DNA from: Reyranella aquatilis
GTDB taxonomy: Bacteria > Pseudomonadota > Alphaproteobacteria > Reyranellales > Reyranellaceae
DNA length: 64,000 nucleotides
Assembly (NCBI RefSeq): GCF_020880995.1
Contig: NZ_JAJISD010000001.1
Location: 744,001 to 808,000 of the forward strand
Direction: 5' to 3'
Below are positions 17,686-27,721 of the stretch, one piece after another. The translations under genes were made by a program, and so were the position numbers. The first letter of the stretch is position 1. Every line of letters begins with the position of its first letter. The notes beneath the pieces were generated by a model that was not told the DNA's origin, searched no databases, and was given only the letters and a program-made list of their open reading frames with translations.

Positions 17686-19031
17686 TGACGGCTGGCGTCC
17701 TTCAGGCCCGCCGCCGCCAGGGCCGCCTCCTGACGCGCGGCCAGCGCCTCGGCGTCGAAGCCGTCGATCAAGGTCTCGAAAAGCTGATGCCAGTTGATCG
17801 AAGCCCGGAGGTGGATGAACACCGAGCCGAGGCCGATCGCGGCGCGATCCATGAAGACGAACTCGCGCGGCGGCCGCACGCCGCCCATCTTGCGCAACTC
17901 GCCGAAGACGTTCTGCGCCATCTCACGGCCGTAGCCGTCGGCCATGCCTTCGGTCAGGCGACGCGGCCGGTCGTCCATCAGCGGGCCGTAGAGGAACGCG
18001 GCCCAGCGGTTGAGGATCGCGATCATCTCCCTGCTGAGGCCGGTGAATCCCCAATCCTCGTAGGCCGCCACGGCGCGCGCCTCATCGTCCGTCATCAGCG
18101 CGCGATAGAGCTCGATGGAGCCGCGCACGAAGCGCGGCGGGAAAATGCGGATGCAGCCGAAATCCATCAGGTTCACCGAACCGTCCGGTCGCACCGAGTA
18201 GTTCCCGAGATGCGGATCGCCGTGGATGGTGCCGTAGAAATAAAACGGCACGTACCAGGCGCGGAACATGGCGATGGCGAGTGCGTCACGCTCTTCCTGC
18301 GAACGGCTCTTCCAGTTGAGCAGAGGCTCGCCGCTCAGCCAGTCCATGGTGAGGAGGCGCTCGGTCGAGTGGGAGTCGATGACACCCGGCACATGCACCT
18401 GGTTCTCGTCGCGCAGCATGTGGCGATAGAGCGCCGCGTGCCGCGCCTCGCGGCGATAGTCGAGTTCCTCGCGCAAACGGTTGGCGATCTCGGCATGGAT
18501 CTCGTCGGTGCGGATCGCGGGATCGAAGCGCTGGCCGATCGCAAACACCACCTTCAGCTGGTTGAGATCGGCCTCCAGCGCCGAGGACATGTCCGGATAC
18601 TGCAGCTTGGCGGCGACCTCCCGTCCGTCGAGCAACGTCGCGCGGTGTACCTGGCCCAAAGAGGCGGCGAATGACGCCTCCTTGTCGAACCGCGCGAACT
18701 TCGCCTGCCAGTCGGGCCCCAGCTCCGAAGCCATGCGGCGGCGCACGAAGGCCCAGCCCATGGCCGGCGCGTTGGCCTGGAGTTGCGCCAGCTCGCGCGC
18801 ATATTCCGGCGGCAGCGCATCGGGGATGGTCGCGAGCAACTGCGCCGCTTTCATCAGCGGACCCTTCAGCCCGCCCAGCGCCGCCTTCAGTTCGCCGGCG
18901 TGCTTGTCGCGGTCGAGACCGAAGCCGAGATAGCGCTGGCCCGCCAGCTTGACGGCCAGTCCGCCAACCGAGGTGCCCACGCGCGCGTAGCGGCCGAGCC
19001 TTCCGCCCAGGGAGTCGCCTTCATCCGCCAT
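17682..19031 (-). CDS. ABC1/UbiB-family atypical protein kinase
   Basis: Member of the AarF/ADCK/UbiB family, which supports ubiquinone biosynthesis. Family marks visible: the KxGQ-type motif as MKAAQLLA (Gly replaced by Ala), the Ala-rich loop AASLGQVHRA, the ion-pair lysine in AAKLQYP, catalytic HGDPHLGN and the metal aspartate in MDFGC. Length 449 residues. Same strand and close to pepF (7 bp) and the epimerase (4-bp overlap), so likely one operon. A ubiquinone role fits the coq9 gene in the same window but is inference. Confidence 0.87.
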   Translation of the reverse strand: MADEGDSLGGRLGRYARVGTSVGGLAVKLAGQRYLGFGLDRDKHAGELKAALGGLKGPLMKAAQLLATIPDALPPEYARELAQLQANAPAMGWAFVRRRMASELGPDWQAKFARFDKEASFAASLGQVHRATLLDGREVAAKLQYPDMSSALEADLNQLKVVFAIGQRFDPAIRTDEIHAEIANRLREELDYRREARHAALYRHMLRDENQVHVPGVIDSHSTERLLTMDWLSGEPLLNWKSRSQEERDALAIAMFRAWYVPFYFYGTIHGDPHLGNYSVRPDGSVNLMDFGCIRIFPPRFVRGSIELYRALMTDDEARAVAAYEDWGFTGLSREMIAILNRWAAFLYGPLMDDRPRRLTEGMADGYGREMAQNVFGELRKMGGVRPPREFVFMDRAAIGLGSVFIHLRASINWHQLFETLIDGFDAEALAARQEAALAAAGLKDASRQ

Positions 19032-19037
19032 GGCTGC

Positions 19038-20807
19038 CTACAGCTTCTCCAGCTCGTCGATGAAGCCCGAGATCACGTCGAGGCCCCTGTCCCAGAAAGC
19101 CGGATCCGAGGCGTCGAGGCCGAACGGCGCCAGCAGCTCCTTGTGCCGCTTCACGCCGCCTGAGCGCAGCATGTCGAGATACTTCTCCTGGAAGCCGTCG
19201 GGCTTGGCCTGGTAGGCCGCATAGAGCGAGTTCACCAGACAGTCGCCGAACGCGTAGGCGTACACATAGAACGGCGAATGGATGAAGTGGCCGATGTAGG
19301 ACCAATAGTACTTGTACTCGTCGTCGAAGGTGAACGCCGGACCGAGGCTCTCCTTTTGCACCGCCATCCAGATCTCGCCGATCGCGTCGGGCGTCAGTTC
19401 GCCCTCGCGACGCGCCATGTGCAGGCGCGATTCGAAGTCGTAGAAGGCGATCTGGCGAACGACGGTGTTCAGCATGTCCTCGACCTTGCCCGCCAGCATC
19501 GCCTTGCGCGTGGCCTTGTCGGGCGCGGTCTTGAGCAGCGACTGGAAGGTCAGCATCTCCCCGAACACCGAAGCCGTCTCCGCCAGGGTGAGCGGCGTGT
19601 CGGCCATCAGCGGGCCCTGCTTGGCCGCGAGGACCTGATGCACGCCATGGCCCAACTCATGGGCGAGCGTCATCACATCCCGCACCTTCCCCTGGTAGTT
19701 CAGCAGGAGATAGGGATGCGCCGACGGCACCGTCGGATGGGCGAAGGCGCCGGGCGACTTGCCGGGCCGCGCCGGCGCGTCGATCCAGCCGGTGCCGAAA
19801 AACTTCCGGCCGACATCGGCCAGCTCGGGAGAGAAGGCATTGTAGGCGTCGAGCACGATCTTCTCGGCCTCGGGCCAGGGAATCGTGCGGTCGTCGTGCT
19901 CCGGCAGCGGCGCGTTGCGGTCCCAATAGGGCATCGTCTCCACGCCGAACCACTTCGCCTTGAGCTTGTAGTAGCGATGCGCGAGTTTCGGATAAGCGGC
20001 CTTCACCGACTCCGCGAGCGCATCGACCACCTCGTCCTCGACCACGTTGGCCAGGTTGCGGAAGGATTGCGGCCGCGCGTACCTGCGCCAGCGATCGTCG
20101 ATCTCCTTGTCCTTGATCAGCGTGTTGGTGATCAGCGAGAAGATCGCGATGTTGTCGCCCTGGACCTTGCCGAACGACTTGGCGGCTTCCTTGCGCACCG
20201 TGGCGTCCTTGTTCGACAGCTTGTCGAGGATCTGCGGCTCGCTCAGCATTTCGTTGCGGAACGGATAGCGCAGCCGGGCGATCGTCTCGTCGAACAGGCG
20301 CGACCAGGCACTGCTGCCGACCACCGACTGGTCGTGCTGGAACTTCTCCAGTTCGTCGGACAGCTGATGCGGGCGGAACAGGCGCGCGTCGCGCAGCCAC
20401 GGCGCGTACTTGGCAAGCTCGGGCGCCTTCAGTTTCTCGGCGAGATCGGCATCCTCGATCTTGTTGATCTCCAGCCGGAAGAACAGGAGCTTCGAGCCGA
20501 TGTCGTTCAGCTTCTCGGAAATGTCCTGCGCGAAGCGGTTGCGCTCGGGGTCGGACTGGTCCTGCGCCGAGTAGAGCTGCGCATAGGACCCGATGCGGCC
20601 CAGCAGGTCGCTCATCGTTTCGAGACGGGCGATCGCCCCGCCCAGCCCCTTGCCGTCGAGGCCGGCGAGCCGGCCCTCGTAATCCTTCGAAAACGCATCC
20701 GCCTCGGAGGCGGCGCGCTTCAGGTCGGCGCCCAGGTCCGTCCCCGTCGGGCTGGAATAAAGGTCGCCCAGGTTCCAGGTCGGCAGGTCGCCCAACACAA
20801 CGTTCAT
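19038..20807 (-). CDS. pepF: Oligoendopeptidase F (M3 family)
   Basis: Cytosolic zinc metallopeptidase that degrades short peptides. The zinc site LAHELGHGVHQ (HExxH) is near residue 380, with the third ligand region ETASVFGEML downstream, both intact. Length 589 residues, matching the PepF clade found in alphaproteobacteria. First gene of the run pepF-ABC1 kinase-epimerase. Confidence 0.93.
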   Translation of the reverse strand: MNVVLGDLPTWNLGDLYSSPTGTDLGADLKRAASEADAFSKDYEGRLAGLDGKGLGGAIARLETMSDLLGRIGSYAQLYSAQDQSDPERNRFAQDISEKLNDIGSKLLFFRLEINKIEDADLAEKLKAPELAKYAPWLRDARLFRPHQLSDELEKFQHDQSVVGSSAWSRLFDETIARLRYPFRNEMLSEPQILDKLSNKDATVRKEAAKSFGKVQGDNIAIFSLITNTLIKDKEIDDRWRRYARPQSFRNLANVVEDEVVDALAESVKAAYPKLAHRYYKLKAKWFGVETMPYWDRNAPLPEHDDRTIPWPEAEKIVLDAYNAFSPELADVGRKFFGTGWIDAPARPGKSPGAFAHPTVPSAHPYLLLNYQGKVRDVMTLAHELGHGVHQVLAAKQGPLMADTPLTLAETASVFGEMLTFQSLLKTAPDKATRKAMLAGKVEDMLNTVVRQIAFYDFESRLHMARREGELTPDAIGEIWMAVQKESLGPAFTFDDEYKYYWSYIGHFIHSPFYVYAYAFGDCLVNSLYAAYQAKPDGFQEKYLDMLRSGGVKRHKELLAPFGLDASDPAFWDRGLDVISGFIDELEKL

Positions 20808-20858
20808 CGACTGACTCCTTGCATCGCTTCCCGATATGGGGCGCGACCGGCCACGTGC

Positions 20859-21383
20859 CTAGAGGCAGCGCCGGACCAGGCCGGCCCGATCTATCACGCT
20901 GGCCGGCTCGACGGACACCAGTTCGAAGCCATGCTCACGGTAGACACGCTCGTGCACCGCCTCGAAGCGCCGGGCGTCTTCCAGGGCGATCCGCCGCGCC
21001 GCCGTGGGCTGAATGAATCCCATGAGGCGCACGAAGAACACCTGACGCTCGTAAAATCCCGTGCGCTTCAGTTCCTGGATCTCCTGCAGCAGCAGGGCTG
21101 ACGGAGCGTGGCCGAGAAAGACCGCCAGTGCCTCGGTGCAGAAGGCAGACCGGTCATGGACCTGCGTCAGTCCCGCCGCGAGCCGCCGCCTTTGCCGCTG
21201 GAGGGTCACGATCCGGTCGATGAAGTCGGCATCGGTCCAGGGCTCGGGAACGCCCCTGGCCTGTTCGAGGGCGATGACGTCGGTCACCGCCTCTTCCACC
21301 ACCCCGATTCCGTCGACCTCGAGCTGCCGCAGCAGGGCCGTCTTCCCCGCTCCCGGCGCGCCGGTGAGGATGAAGCGGCGCAT
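20859..21383 (-). CDS. AAA_28-type P-loop ATPase/kinase
   Basis: A 174-residue nucleoside-triphosphate-binding protein. Walker A is GAPGAGKT (residues 8-15), and HDRSAFCTEAL carries a Walker B-like aspartate with arginine. These features fit the AAA_28 family of small predicted kinases, which have no settled substrate. Its ATG overlaps the stop of the epimerase gene upstream (TGATG), so it is translated from the same message. Confidence 0.8.
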   Translation of the reverse strand: MRRFILTGAPGAGKTALLRQLEVDGIGVVEEAVTDVIALEQARGVPEPWTDADFIDRIVTLQRQRRRLAAGLTQVHDRSAFCTEALAVFLGHAPSALLLQEIQELKRTGFYERQVFFVRLMGFIQPTAARRIALEDARRFEAVHERVYREHGFELVSVEPASVIDRAGLVRRCL

Positions 21384-22357
21384 CAGAGCCGGTTGTAGGC
21401 CTTGAACCAGTCGACGAAGAGCGGAATGCCCCGGTCGACGGTCACCTGGGGCGACCAGCCGAGATCGCGCACGGTGCTTCCGATGTCGGCCGCGGTTTCC
21501 TGCATGTCGCCCGGCTCGCCGGGCTTCAGCTCGATCGTGGCCTTGCGGCCCAGCGCCGCCTCGAACAGGCCGATGACGTGCAGGATCTCCTCGCTGCGCG
21601 ACGCGCCGAGATTGTAGAGCCGGTGGCCGGCTGCCCCGGGAGGTCTGTCGAGCGCCGCCAGCGTCCCGGAGACGATGTCGTCGATGTAGCTGAAATCCCG
21701 CCTCACCTTGCCTTGGTGATAGAGGTCGATCTTTCGGCCATCGTGGATCGCCCGCGCGAAGATGTAGGGCGACATGTCAGGCCGGCCCCACGGCCCGTAG
21801 ACCGTGAAATAGCGCAGCCCGGTGGCCTTCAGGCCGTACTGGTGGACGTAGGTCTCGGTAATCAACTCGTCGGCCCGCTTGGTCGCCGCATAGAGCGAGA
21901 CCGGACGGTCCACCGGATCCTCCACCGCGAAGGGGATTTTGGTGTTGCCGCCATACACCGAGGAAGACGAGGCATAGACCAAGTGCCTGAGCCGGGGCCC
22001 CAGCCGGCGCGCCAGTTCGAGCAGGATCACCTGCCCCATCAGGTTGGTCTGGACATAGATGTAGGGATCGACCTTGGAGTGCCGGACACCGGGCTGCGCG
22101 GCGAGGTGCACGATCCGGTCGATGTCGTCGTGCCGGGCGGACAGGCCCTCCATCGCCGCACGGTCCGACACATCCGCTTCGAGGAAAGTGAATCCCGGCG
22201 TCTCCCGCAGCGGTTTCAGCCGGGCGAACTTGAGGATCGGGTCGTAGTAGTCGCTGAAATTGTCCACGCCGATCACGGTCTCGCCTCGCGCGAGCAGGGC
22301 GCGGGCGACATGCGAGCCGATGAAGCCGGCGACGCCGGTGACGAGGACTGAACTCAT
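21383..22357 (-). CDS. UDP-glucuronate 4-epimerase-like NAD-dependent epimerase
   Basis: Extended SDR enzyme of 324 residues with TGVAGFIGSH (NAD binding), GVDNFSDYYDP, YASSSSVYGGN and catalytic YAATKRADE. The blocks QPGVRHS and RYFTVYGPWGRPDM are typical of UDP-glucuronate 4-epimerases (CapI/LpsL type), which provide UDP-galacturonate for envelope polysaccharide. Same transcript as the AAA_28 protein. Confidence 0.88.
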   Translation of the reverse strand: MSSVLVTGVAGFIGSHVARALLARGETVIGVDNFSDYYDPILKFARLKPLRETPGFTFLEADVSDRAAMEGLSARHDDIDRIVHLAAQPGVRHSKVDPYIYVQTNLMGQVILLELARRLGPRLRHLVYASSSSVYGGNTKIPFAVEDPVDRPVSLYAATKRADELITETYVHQYGLKATGLRYFTVYGPWGRPDMSPYIFARAIHDGRKIDLYHQGKVRRDFSYIDDIVSGTLAALDRPPGAAGHRLYNLGASRSEEILHVIGLFEAALGRKATIELKPGEPGDMQETAADIGSTVRDLGWSPQVTVDRGIPLFVDWFKAYNRL

Positions 22358-22531
22358 GCCGGCGGACGATTACAACATTTCACCCGGAGGAGACACCGTG
22401 AAACGGCAAGGCCACTTCGGCCCTGGTGGGCGGACGTAAAACGTCGTTTTTCGATCGCCGCTCCGTTCCGCATTGCCCGCAGCGTGCAAACGTCGCTACC
22501 GTCCCCATATTGAAATGTCAGGGAGGTTGCC

Positions 22532-25500
22532 ATGCCCCTCGCGGTGACCCTGGACGACAAGTACATCCTTGAAAAAGGTCGCGTTTACCTGACCGGGACG
22601 CAGGCGCTGGTGCGCCTCCCCATGATGCAGCGCCAGCGGGACGTTGCCGCCGGGCTGAATACAGGCGGCTACATTTCCGGCTATCGCGGTTCGCCGCTCG
22701 GCGGCTTCGACCAGGCCCTGTGGCAGGCCAAGAAATTCATCAAGAAAAGCCATATCGAGTTTCAGCCGGGCACCAACGAGGACCTGGCCGCCACCGCCCT
22801 GTGGGGCACCCAGCAGATCCACCTCTACCCCGGCGCGCGTTACGATGGCGTGTTCGGCATCTGGTACGGCAAGGGCCCCGGCGTCGACCGCTCGGGCGAC
22901 GTGTTCAAGCACGCCAACTATGCCGGCACCTCCAAGCATGGCGGCATCGTGGCCCTCGCGGGCGACGACCACATGGCGAAATCTTCGACCGTGGCCCATC
23001 AGAGCGAGCCGGCCTTCATGTCGGCCGGCATGCCGGTCATCCACCCCGCCAGCGTCCAGGAATATCTCGACTGGGGCCTGCACGCCTTCGCGATGTCGCG
23101 CTATTCGGGCCTGTGGGTCGCCTTCAAGGTGCTGAGTGAGACGGTCGACAGCTCGGCCTCGGTCTACATCGATCCGCACCGGGTCGAGATCCACACCCCT
23201 ACCGACTTCGTCCTGCCGCCCGACGGCGTGCATATCCGCTGGCCCGACGACTGGCTGGGCCAGGAGCGCCGCGTCGTCACGGTGAAGCAGCCCGCGGCGC
23301 TCGCCTACTGGCGCGCCAACCGGCTCGACCGGCTGATGCTGGGCCGCCCCGACGCCCGGTTCGGCATCGTCACCGTCGGCAAGTCCTATCTCGACGTGCG
23401 CCAGGCGCTCGACGAGCTGGGCATCGCCGACGCGGAAGCCGAGGCGCTCGGCCTCGCCATCTACAAGGTCGGCATGGTCTGGCCGCTCGAGACCGAGGGC
23501 GCCACCGCCTTCGCCACGGGCAAGCGCGAGATCCTCGTGATCGAGGAGAAGCGCAACCTGATCGAGCAGCAGCTCAAGGAAGCGCTGTTCAACGCCCCGG
23601 CCGACCGCCGCCCCGTCGTGGTCGGCAAGACCGACGAGCGCGGCCAGAAGCTGCTCAGGACCGACGGCGAGCTCACGCCGTTCGAGATCGCCTCGGCGAT
23701 CGTCGCGCGCTTCGGTCTCGAGTCCTTCAGCGGCCGCACGAAGGAGCGCTTCGAGGCGCTGAAGCGCCGCGCCGGCCGCCAGGTGCGCAACGAGGCCGGC
23801 CTCGCCCGCGTCCCCTATTTCTGCTCCGGCTGCCCGCACAACAGCTCGACCAAGGTGCCGGACGGCTCGATGGCCATGGCCGGCATCGGCTGCCATACGC
23901 TGGCCATCGGCATGGAGCGCAACACCAAGACCTTCACCCACATGGGCGCCGAGGGCGCGCCGTGGGTCGGCGCCAGCCACTTCACCGACATGCCGCACGT
24001 CTTCCAGAACCTGGGCGACGGCACCTATTTCCATTCGGGCTATCTCGCGATCCGGCACGCGGTCGCGACCAACACCAACATCACCTACAAGATCCTCTAC
24101 AACGACGCCGTCGCCATGACCGGCGGCCAGCCGCACGACGGAAACGTACATCCCTGGACCATCAGCCAGCAGGTCTACGCCGAGGGCGTGCGCCGCATCG
24201 CGCTGGTCAGCGACGAGCCCGACAAGTACCCGCTCGGCACCGAATGGGCGCCGCATGTCAGCTTCCATCACCGCGACCAGCTCGACGAGGTCCAGCGCGA
24301 GCTGCGCGACTACAAGGGCGTCTCGGTCCTGATCTACGACCAGACCTGCGCCGCCGAGAAGCGCCGCCGCCGCAAGCGCGGCACCTTCCCCGATCCCAAC
24401 AAGCGCCTCTTCATCAACGAGGCGGTGTGCGAGGGCTGCGGCGACTGCTCGGTGAAGTCGAACTGCCTCTCGGTCGTGCCGGTCGAGACCGAGTTCGGCC
24501 GCAAGCGCGCCATCGACCAGTCCTCCTGCAACAAGGACTTCTCCTGCCAGAACGGCTTCTGCCCCTCCTTCGTGAGTGTCGAGGGCGGATCGCTGCGCAA
24601 GGGCAAGGCGGTCACGGCGAAGAAGACCGATGCCGCGGCCAAGCCTGCCGAACCCGAGATGCCGGCCGCGCCGGCGCTGCCGTCGGTCGAGGACAGGCCC
24701 TATGGCGTCCTCATCACCGGCATCGGCGGCACCGGCGTCGTCACCATCGGCGCCATCATGGGCATGGCCGCCCATATCGAGGGCAAGGGCGCGACCGTGC
24801 TCGACCAACTCGGCATGGCGCAGAAGGGCGGCGCGGTGATCAGCCACGTGCGCATCGGCGCCACCCCCGAGGCGCTGCACGCCGTGCGCCTGGCCGCCGG
24901 CGGCGCCAACGTGCTTTTAGGCTGCGACCTGGTCGTCAGCGCCAGCCCCAACGCGCTGGCGAGCCTCGAGCCCGGCGTCTCGCGCGCCGTCGTCAACACG
25001 CACGAGACCATCACCGGCGAGTTCACCCGCCATCCCGACCTCGCCTTCCCGGCCAACACCTTGAAGCTCTCGGTCGAAGCCGCGGCCGGCGCCGATGCGG
25101 TCGAGTTCCTCGACGCGACCGGCATCGCCACGGCGCTGATGGGCGATTCGATCGCCACCAACATGTTCGTCCTGGGCTACGCCTATCAAAAGGGCCTGAT
25201 CCCCCTCGCCCATGAGTCGATCGAGCGCGCCATCGAGCTGAACGGCGCCGCTGTGCCGATGAACCTCGCCGCCTTCCGCTGGGGCCGCCGCGCCGCCGCC
25301 GACCGCGCCGCCGTCGAGAAGCTGGTCGCACCCAAGGCGACGAAAGACAACGTCGTCGCCTTCACGCGCAGCCAGCCCAAGACGCTCGACGAGATCGTGG
25401 CCTCGCGCACGAAGCACCTGACCGGCTACCAGAACGCGGCACTGGCCCAGCGCTACAAGGCGCTGGTCGACAAAGTGCGCGCCGCCGAGCAGAAGATCGG

Positions 25501-26035
25501 CCAGACCGGCCTCGCGGAAGCCGTCGCGCTCTATTACGCCAAGCTGCTGGCGTACAAGGACGAATACGAGGTCGCTCGCCTCTACAGCGAGGCCGCCTTC
25601 CAGGCCGGCCTCAGCAAGCAGTTCGAGGGCGACTACAAGCTCAAGTTCCACCTCGCCCCGCCGCTCTTCTCCAGCCGCGACCCGCAGACCGGCCAGCTCA
25701 TCAAGCAGGAGTTCGGCGCCTGGATGCTCCCGGCCTTCCGGATGCTGGCCAAGCTCAAGGGCCTGCGCGGCACCGCTTTTGACGTGTTCGGCTACACCGA
25801 GGAGCGCAAGACCGAGCGCCGCCTGATCGCCGACTACGAGGCGCTGATCGCGGAGCTGCTGGCGGGCCTGTCCGCCCAAAACCACGCGCTGGCGATCAAG
25901 CTCGCCTCCATCCCCGACGACATCCGCGGCTACGGCCACGTGAAGGACGCGCACCTGGCGAAGGCCAAAAAGAAGGAAGCCGACCTGCTCCACCAGTGGC
26001 GCAACCCGGAGGCGATGAAGGCGGCGGCTGAGTAA
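22532..26035 (+). CDS. Fused indolepyruvate ferredoxin oxidoreductase (alpha/gamma domains)
   Basis: A 1167-residue ThDP-dependent 2-oxoacid oxidoreductase that oxidatively decarboxylates aryl or branched 2-oxoacids to acyl-CoA. Domains in order: an N-terminal pyrimidine-binding region (GYRGSPLGGFDQAL), ThDP region with CSGCPHNSSTKVPDGS and GIGCHTLA (about 430-460), an iron-sulfur block with CEGCGDCSVKSNC (about 632) and CNKDFSCQNGFCP (about 668), then the gamma domain GIGGTGVVTIGAI (about 730) to the end. This fused form is common in aerobic proteobacteria. ATG 22532 follows a GGGAGG site. No separate ferredoxin gene is adjacent. Confidence 0.93.
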   Translation: MPLAVTLDDKYILEKGRVYLTGTQALVRLPMMQRQRDVAAGLNTGGYISGYRGSPLGGFDQALWQAKKFIKKSHIEFQPGTNEDLAATALWGTQQIHLYPGARYDGVFGIWYGKGPGVDRSGDVFKHANYAGTSKHGGIVALAGDDHMAKSSTVAHQSEPAFMSAGMPVIHPASVQEYLDWGLHAFAMSRYSGLWVAFKVLSETVDSSASVYIDPHRVEIHTPTDFVLPPDGVHIRWPDDWLGQERRVVTVKQPAALAYWRANRLDRLMLGRPDARFGIVTVGKSYLDVRQALDELGIADAEAEALGLAIYKVGMVWPLETEGATAFATGKREILVIEEKRNLIEQQLKEALFNAPADRRPVVVGKTDERGQKLLRTDGELTPFEIASAIVARFGLESFSGRTKERFEALKRRAGRQVRNEAGLARVPYFCSGCPHNSSTKVPDGSMAMAGIGCHTLAIGMERNTKTFTHMGAEGAPWVGASHFTDMPHVFQNLGDGTYFHSGYLAIRHAVATNTNITYKILYNDAVAMTGGQPHDGNVHPWTISQQVYAEGVRRIALVSDEPDKYPLGTEWAPHVSFHHRDQLDEVQRELRDYKGVSVLIYDQTCAAEKRRRRKRGTFPDPNKRLFINEAVCEGCGDCSVKSNCLSVVPVETEFGRKRAIDQSSCNKDFSCQNGFCPSFVSVEGGSLRKGKAVTAKKTDAAAKPAEPEMPAAPALPSVEDRPYGVLITGIGGTGVVTIGAIMGMAAHIEGKGATVLDQLGMAQKGGAVISHVRIGATPEALHAVRLAAGGANVLLGCDLVVSASPNALASLEPGVSRAVVNTHETITGEFTRHPDLAFPANTLKLSVEAAAGADAVEFLDATGIATALMGDSIATNMFVLGYAYQKGLIPLAHESIERAIELNGAAVPMNLAAFRWGRRAAADRAAVEKLVAPKATKDNVVAFTRSQPKTLDEIVASRTKHLTGYQNAALAQRYKALVDKVRAAEQKIGQTGLAEAVALYYAKLLAYKDEYEVARLYSEAAFQAGLSKQFEGDYKLKFHLAPPLFSSRDPQTGQLIKQEFGAWMLPAFRMLAKLKGLRGTAFDVFGYTEERKTERRLIADYEALIAELLAGLSAQNHALAIKLASIPDDIRGYGHVKDAHLAKAKKKEADLLHQWRNPEAMKAAAE

Positions 26036-26130
26036 CGCTCCAGCCGTCCGCTCATCAAGCGGAATGGGTATCCCGCGCCTCTTGCGGTCGGGACATTGTG
26101 CGTCATGCTCTCCCAAAAGGAGGGAACGCC

Positions 26131-27360
26131 ATGAAATTCGGCATCTTCTACGAGCTGCAGCTGCCCCGCCCGTGGGCGCCCGGCGACGAGCATCGTCTCT
26201 ATCAGAACGCGCTCGACCAGGTCGAGTTGGCGGACCGGCTGGGCTACGACCATGCGTGGCAGGTCGAGCATCACTTCCTCGAAGAATATTCCCACTCGCC
26301 CTCCCCTGAGTCCTTCCTCGCGGCGGCGAGCCAGCGGACCAAGAACATCCGCCTGGGCCACGGCATCTTCCAGGTGACGACCAACCATCCGACGCGCGTG
26401 GCCGAGCGGGTCGCGACGCTCGACCTGCTGTCGAACGGGCGCTGCGAGTTCGGCATGGGCGAGAGCGCCTCGATCACCGAGCTCGAACCGTTTGGTGTCA
26501 CCATGGAGAACAAGCGCGAGATCTTCGAGGAAGCGGTCCGCGCCATCATGCCGATGTTCAAGGACGGGCCCAGCGAGCACGCGGGCAAGGTCTGGAACAT
26601 CCCGCTGCGCATGGTCGTGCCGAAGCCGCTGCAGAAGCCGCACCCGCCGCTCTGGGTCGCCTGCTCGCAGCTGCAGACGCTGACCAAGGCCGGCGAATGG
26701 GGCATGGGGGCGCTCGGCTTCCAGTTCGTTTCGGCCGACGCCGCGCATGCCTGGGTGCATGCCTACTACAACGCCTTCGTGAAGCGGCAGAAGAAGCTCG
26801 CCGACTACAAGACCAATCCCAACATCGCGCTGGTCAGCTTCTTCATGTGCGCCAAGACGGACGAAGAGGCGCGCGAGCGTGCCGACGGCGACACGTTCTT
26901 CCAGTTCGCGCTGCGCTTCTACGGGCAGTCGGCCGACCGGCGGCGCCCGGCCGCCGGCACGGTCAACATGTGGGACGAGTACCAGAAGTGGAAGAAGGCC
27001 AATCCCGAGCAGCATGCCGCGGCGCTGCGCGGCGGCCTGATCGGTTCGCCCGACACGATCCGGCGCAAGCTGAAGAAGTTCCAGGCCTCCAACATCGACC
27101 AGGTGGTGCTGCTGAACCAGGCCGGCAAGAACCGCCACGAGGATATCTGCGAATCGCTGGAGCTGTTCGCGAAGGAGGTGATGCCCGAGTTCCAGGGCGC
27201 ACACCCCGAGCTGCTGAAGTGGAAGGAGCGCGTGCTCAACCGCGAGGTCGAGCTGGAGGAGATCGACACCACCGCCTTCACCGACCGGTACGGCGGCACG
27301 ATGAAGGGCATTGCGCCCGGAAAGCGGCCTGCGACACAAGGTATGCGCGCCGCCGAGTGA
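26131..27360 (+). CDS. LLM class flavin-dependent oxidoreductase (luciferase-like)
   Basis: Bacterial luciferase-like monooxygenase of 409 residues, using reduced FMN or F420. The start MKFGIFYELQLPRPW, the AWQVEHHFLEEYS histidine motif and the NHPTRVAERVATLDLLSNGRCEFGMGE block are standard for the class. The start is ATG 26131, with GGAGGG 6 bp upstream, not the GTG at 26098. Substrate unknown. Confidence 0.9.
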   Translation: MKFGIFYELQLPRPWAPGDEHRLYQNALDQVELADRLGYDHAWQVEHHFLEEYSHSPSPESFLAAASQRTKNIRLGHGIFQVTTNHPTRVAERVATLDLLSNGRCEFGMGESASITELEPFGVTMENKREIFEEAVRAIMPMFKDGPSEHAGKVWNIPLRMVVPKPLQKPHPPLWVACSQLQTLTKAGEWGMGALGFQFVSADAAHAWVHAYYNAFVKRQKKLADYKTNPNIALVSFFMCAKTDEEARERADGDTFFQFALRFYGQSADRRRPAAGTVNMWDEYQKWKKANPEQHAAALRGGLIGSPDTIRRKLKKFQASNIDQVVLLNQAGKNRHEDICESLELFAKEVMPEFQGAHPELLKWKERVLNREVELEEIDTTAFTDRYGGTMKGIAPGKRPATQGMRAAE

Positions 27361-27721
27361 CGCGGCCCCCCCCCCCCCCGCAAATAGGCGACGGGCCGGA
27401 AGCGCGACGGCCCGTCGGATCGAGTCGATGACCGCGGAACGTCGCCTTCCCCCCGCTCAACGGCCGATGCGATGCCGACAGGGCTTCACGATCGAACGCA
27501 TTGCCGATTTCCGTCTGCGCCTTGTCCACGCAAATTTCCCGCTGCCGCCGCGCCTCGTCGCTCACGTCGTCGATGAGGTCAGTCGCAGGTTGGTCACAAC
27601 CAGATAAGCGCAAGCCGCATATGTTCGCCGACGAACGCGGACTGTTACCGCATCGCGGATGCGGTCTGTTGACCTTGCCGATCGGTCGCGAATGCGGGTC
27701 TAGTGGTGCCGGGGGACGACG
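27361..27721. other. Intergenic region with a 14-base C run and a hairpin
   Basis: About 360 bp without a convincing gene; the open frames here are not conserved-looking. It begins with a run of 14 C (27366-27379). Next comes a perfect 10-bp inverted repeat, CGACGGGCCG (27389-27398) and CGGCCCGTCG (27408-27417), with a 9-nt loop and no T tract. The rest shows nothing clear. Confidence 0.6.
27389..27417 (+). terminator. GC hairpin downstream of the LLM gene
   Basis: A perfect 10-bp stem with 9-nt loop, 29 bp after the stop. There is no T run, so if it ends transcription it does not look like a textbook intrinsic terminator. Confidence 0.4.

Noticed and set aside
22496..24880. 794-residue open frame on the minus strand
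   Set aside because: Antisense to the indolepyruvate oxidoreductase; no recognisable domain.
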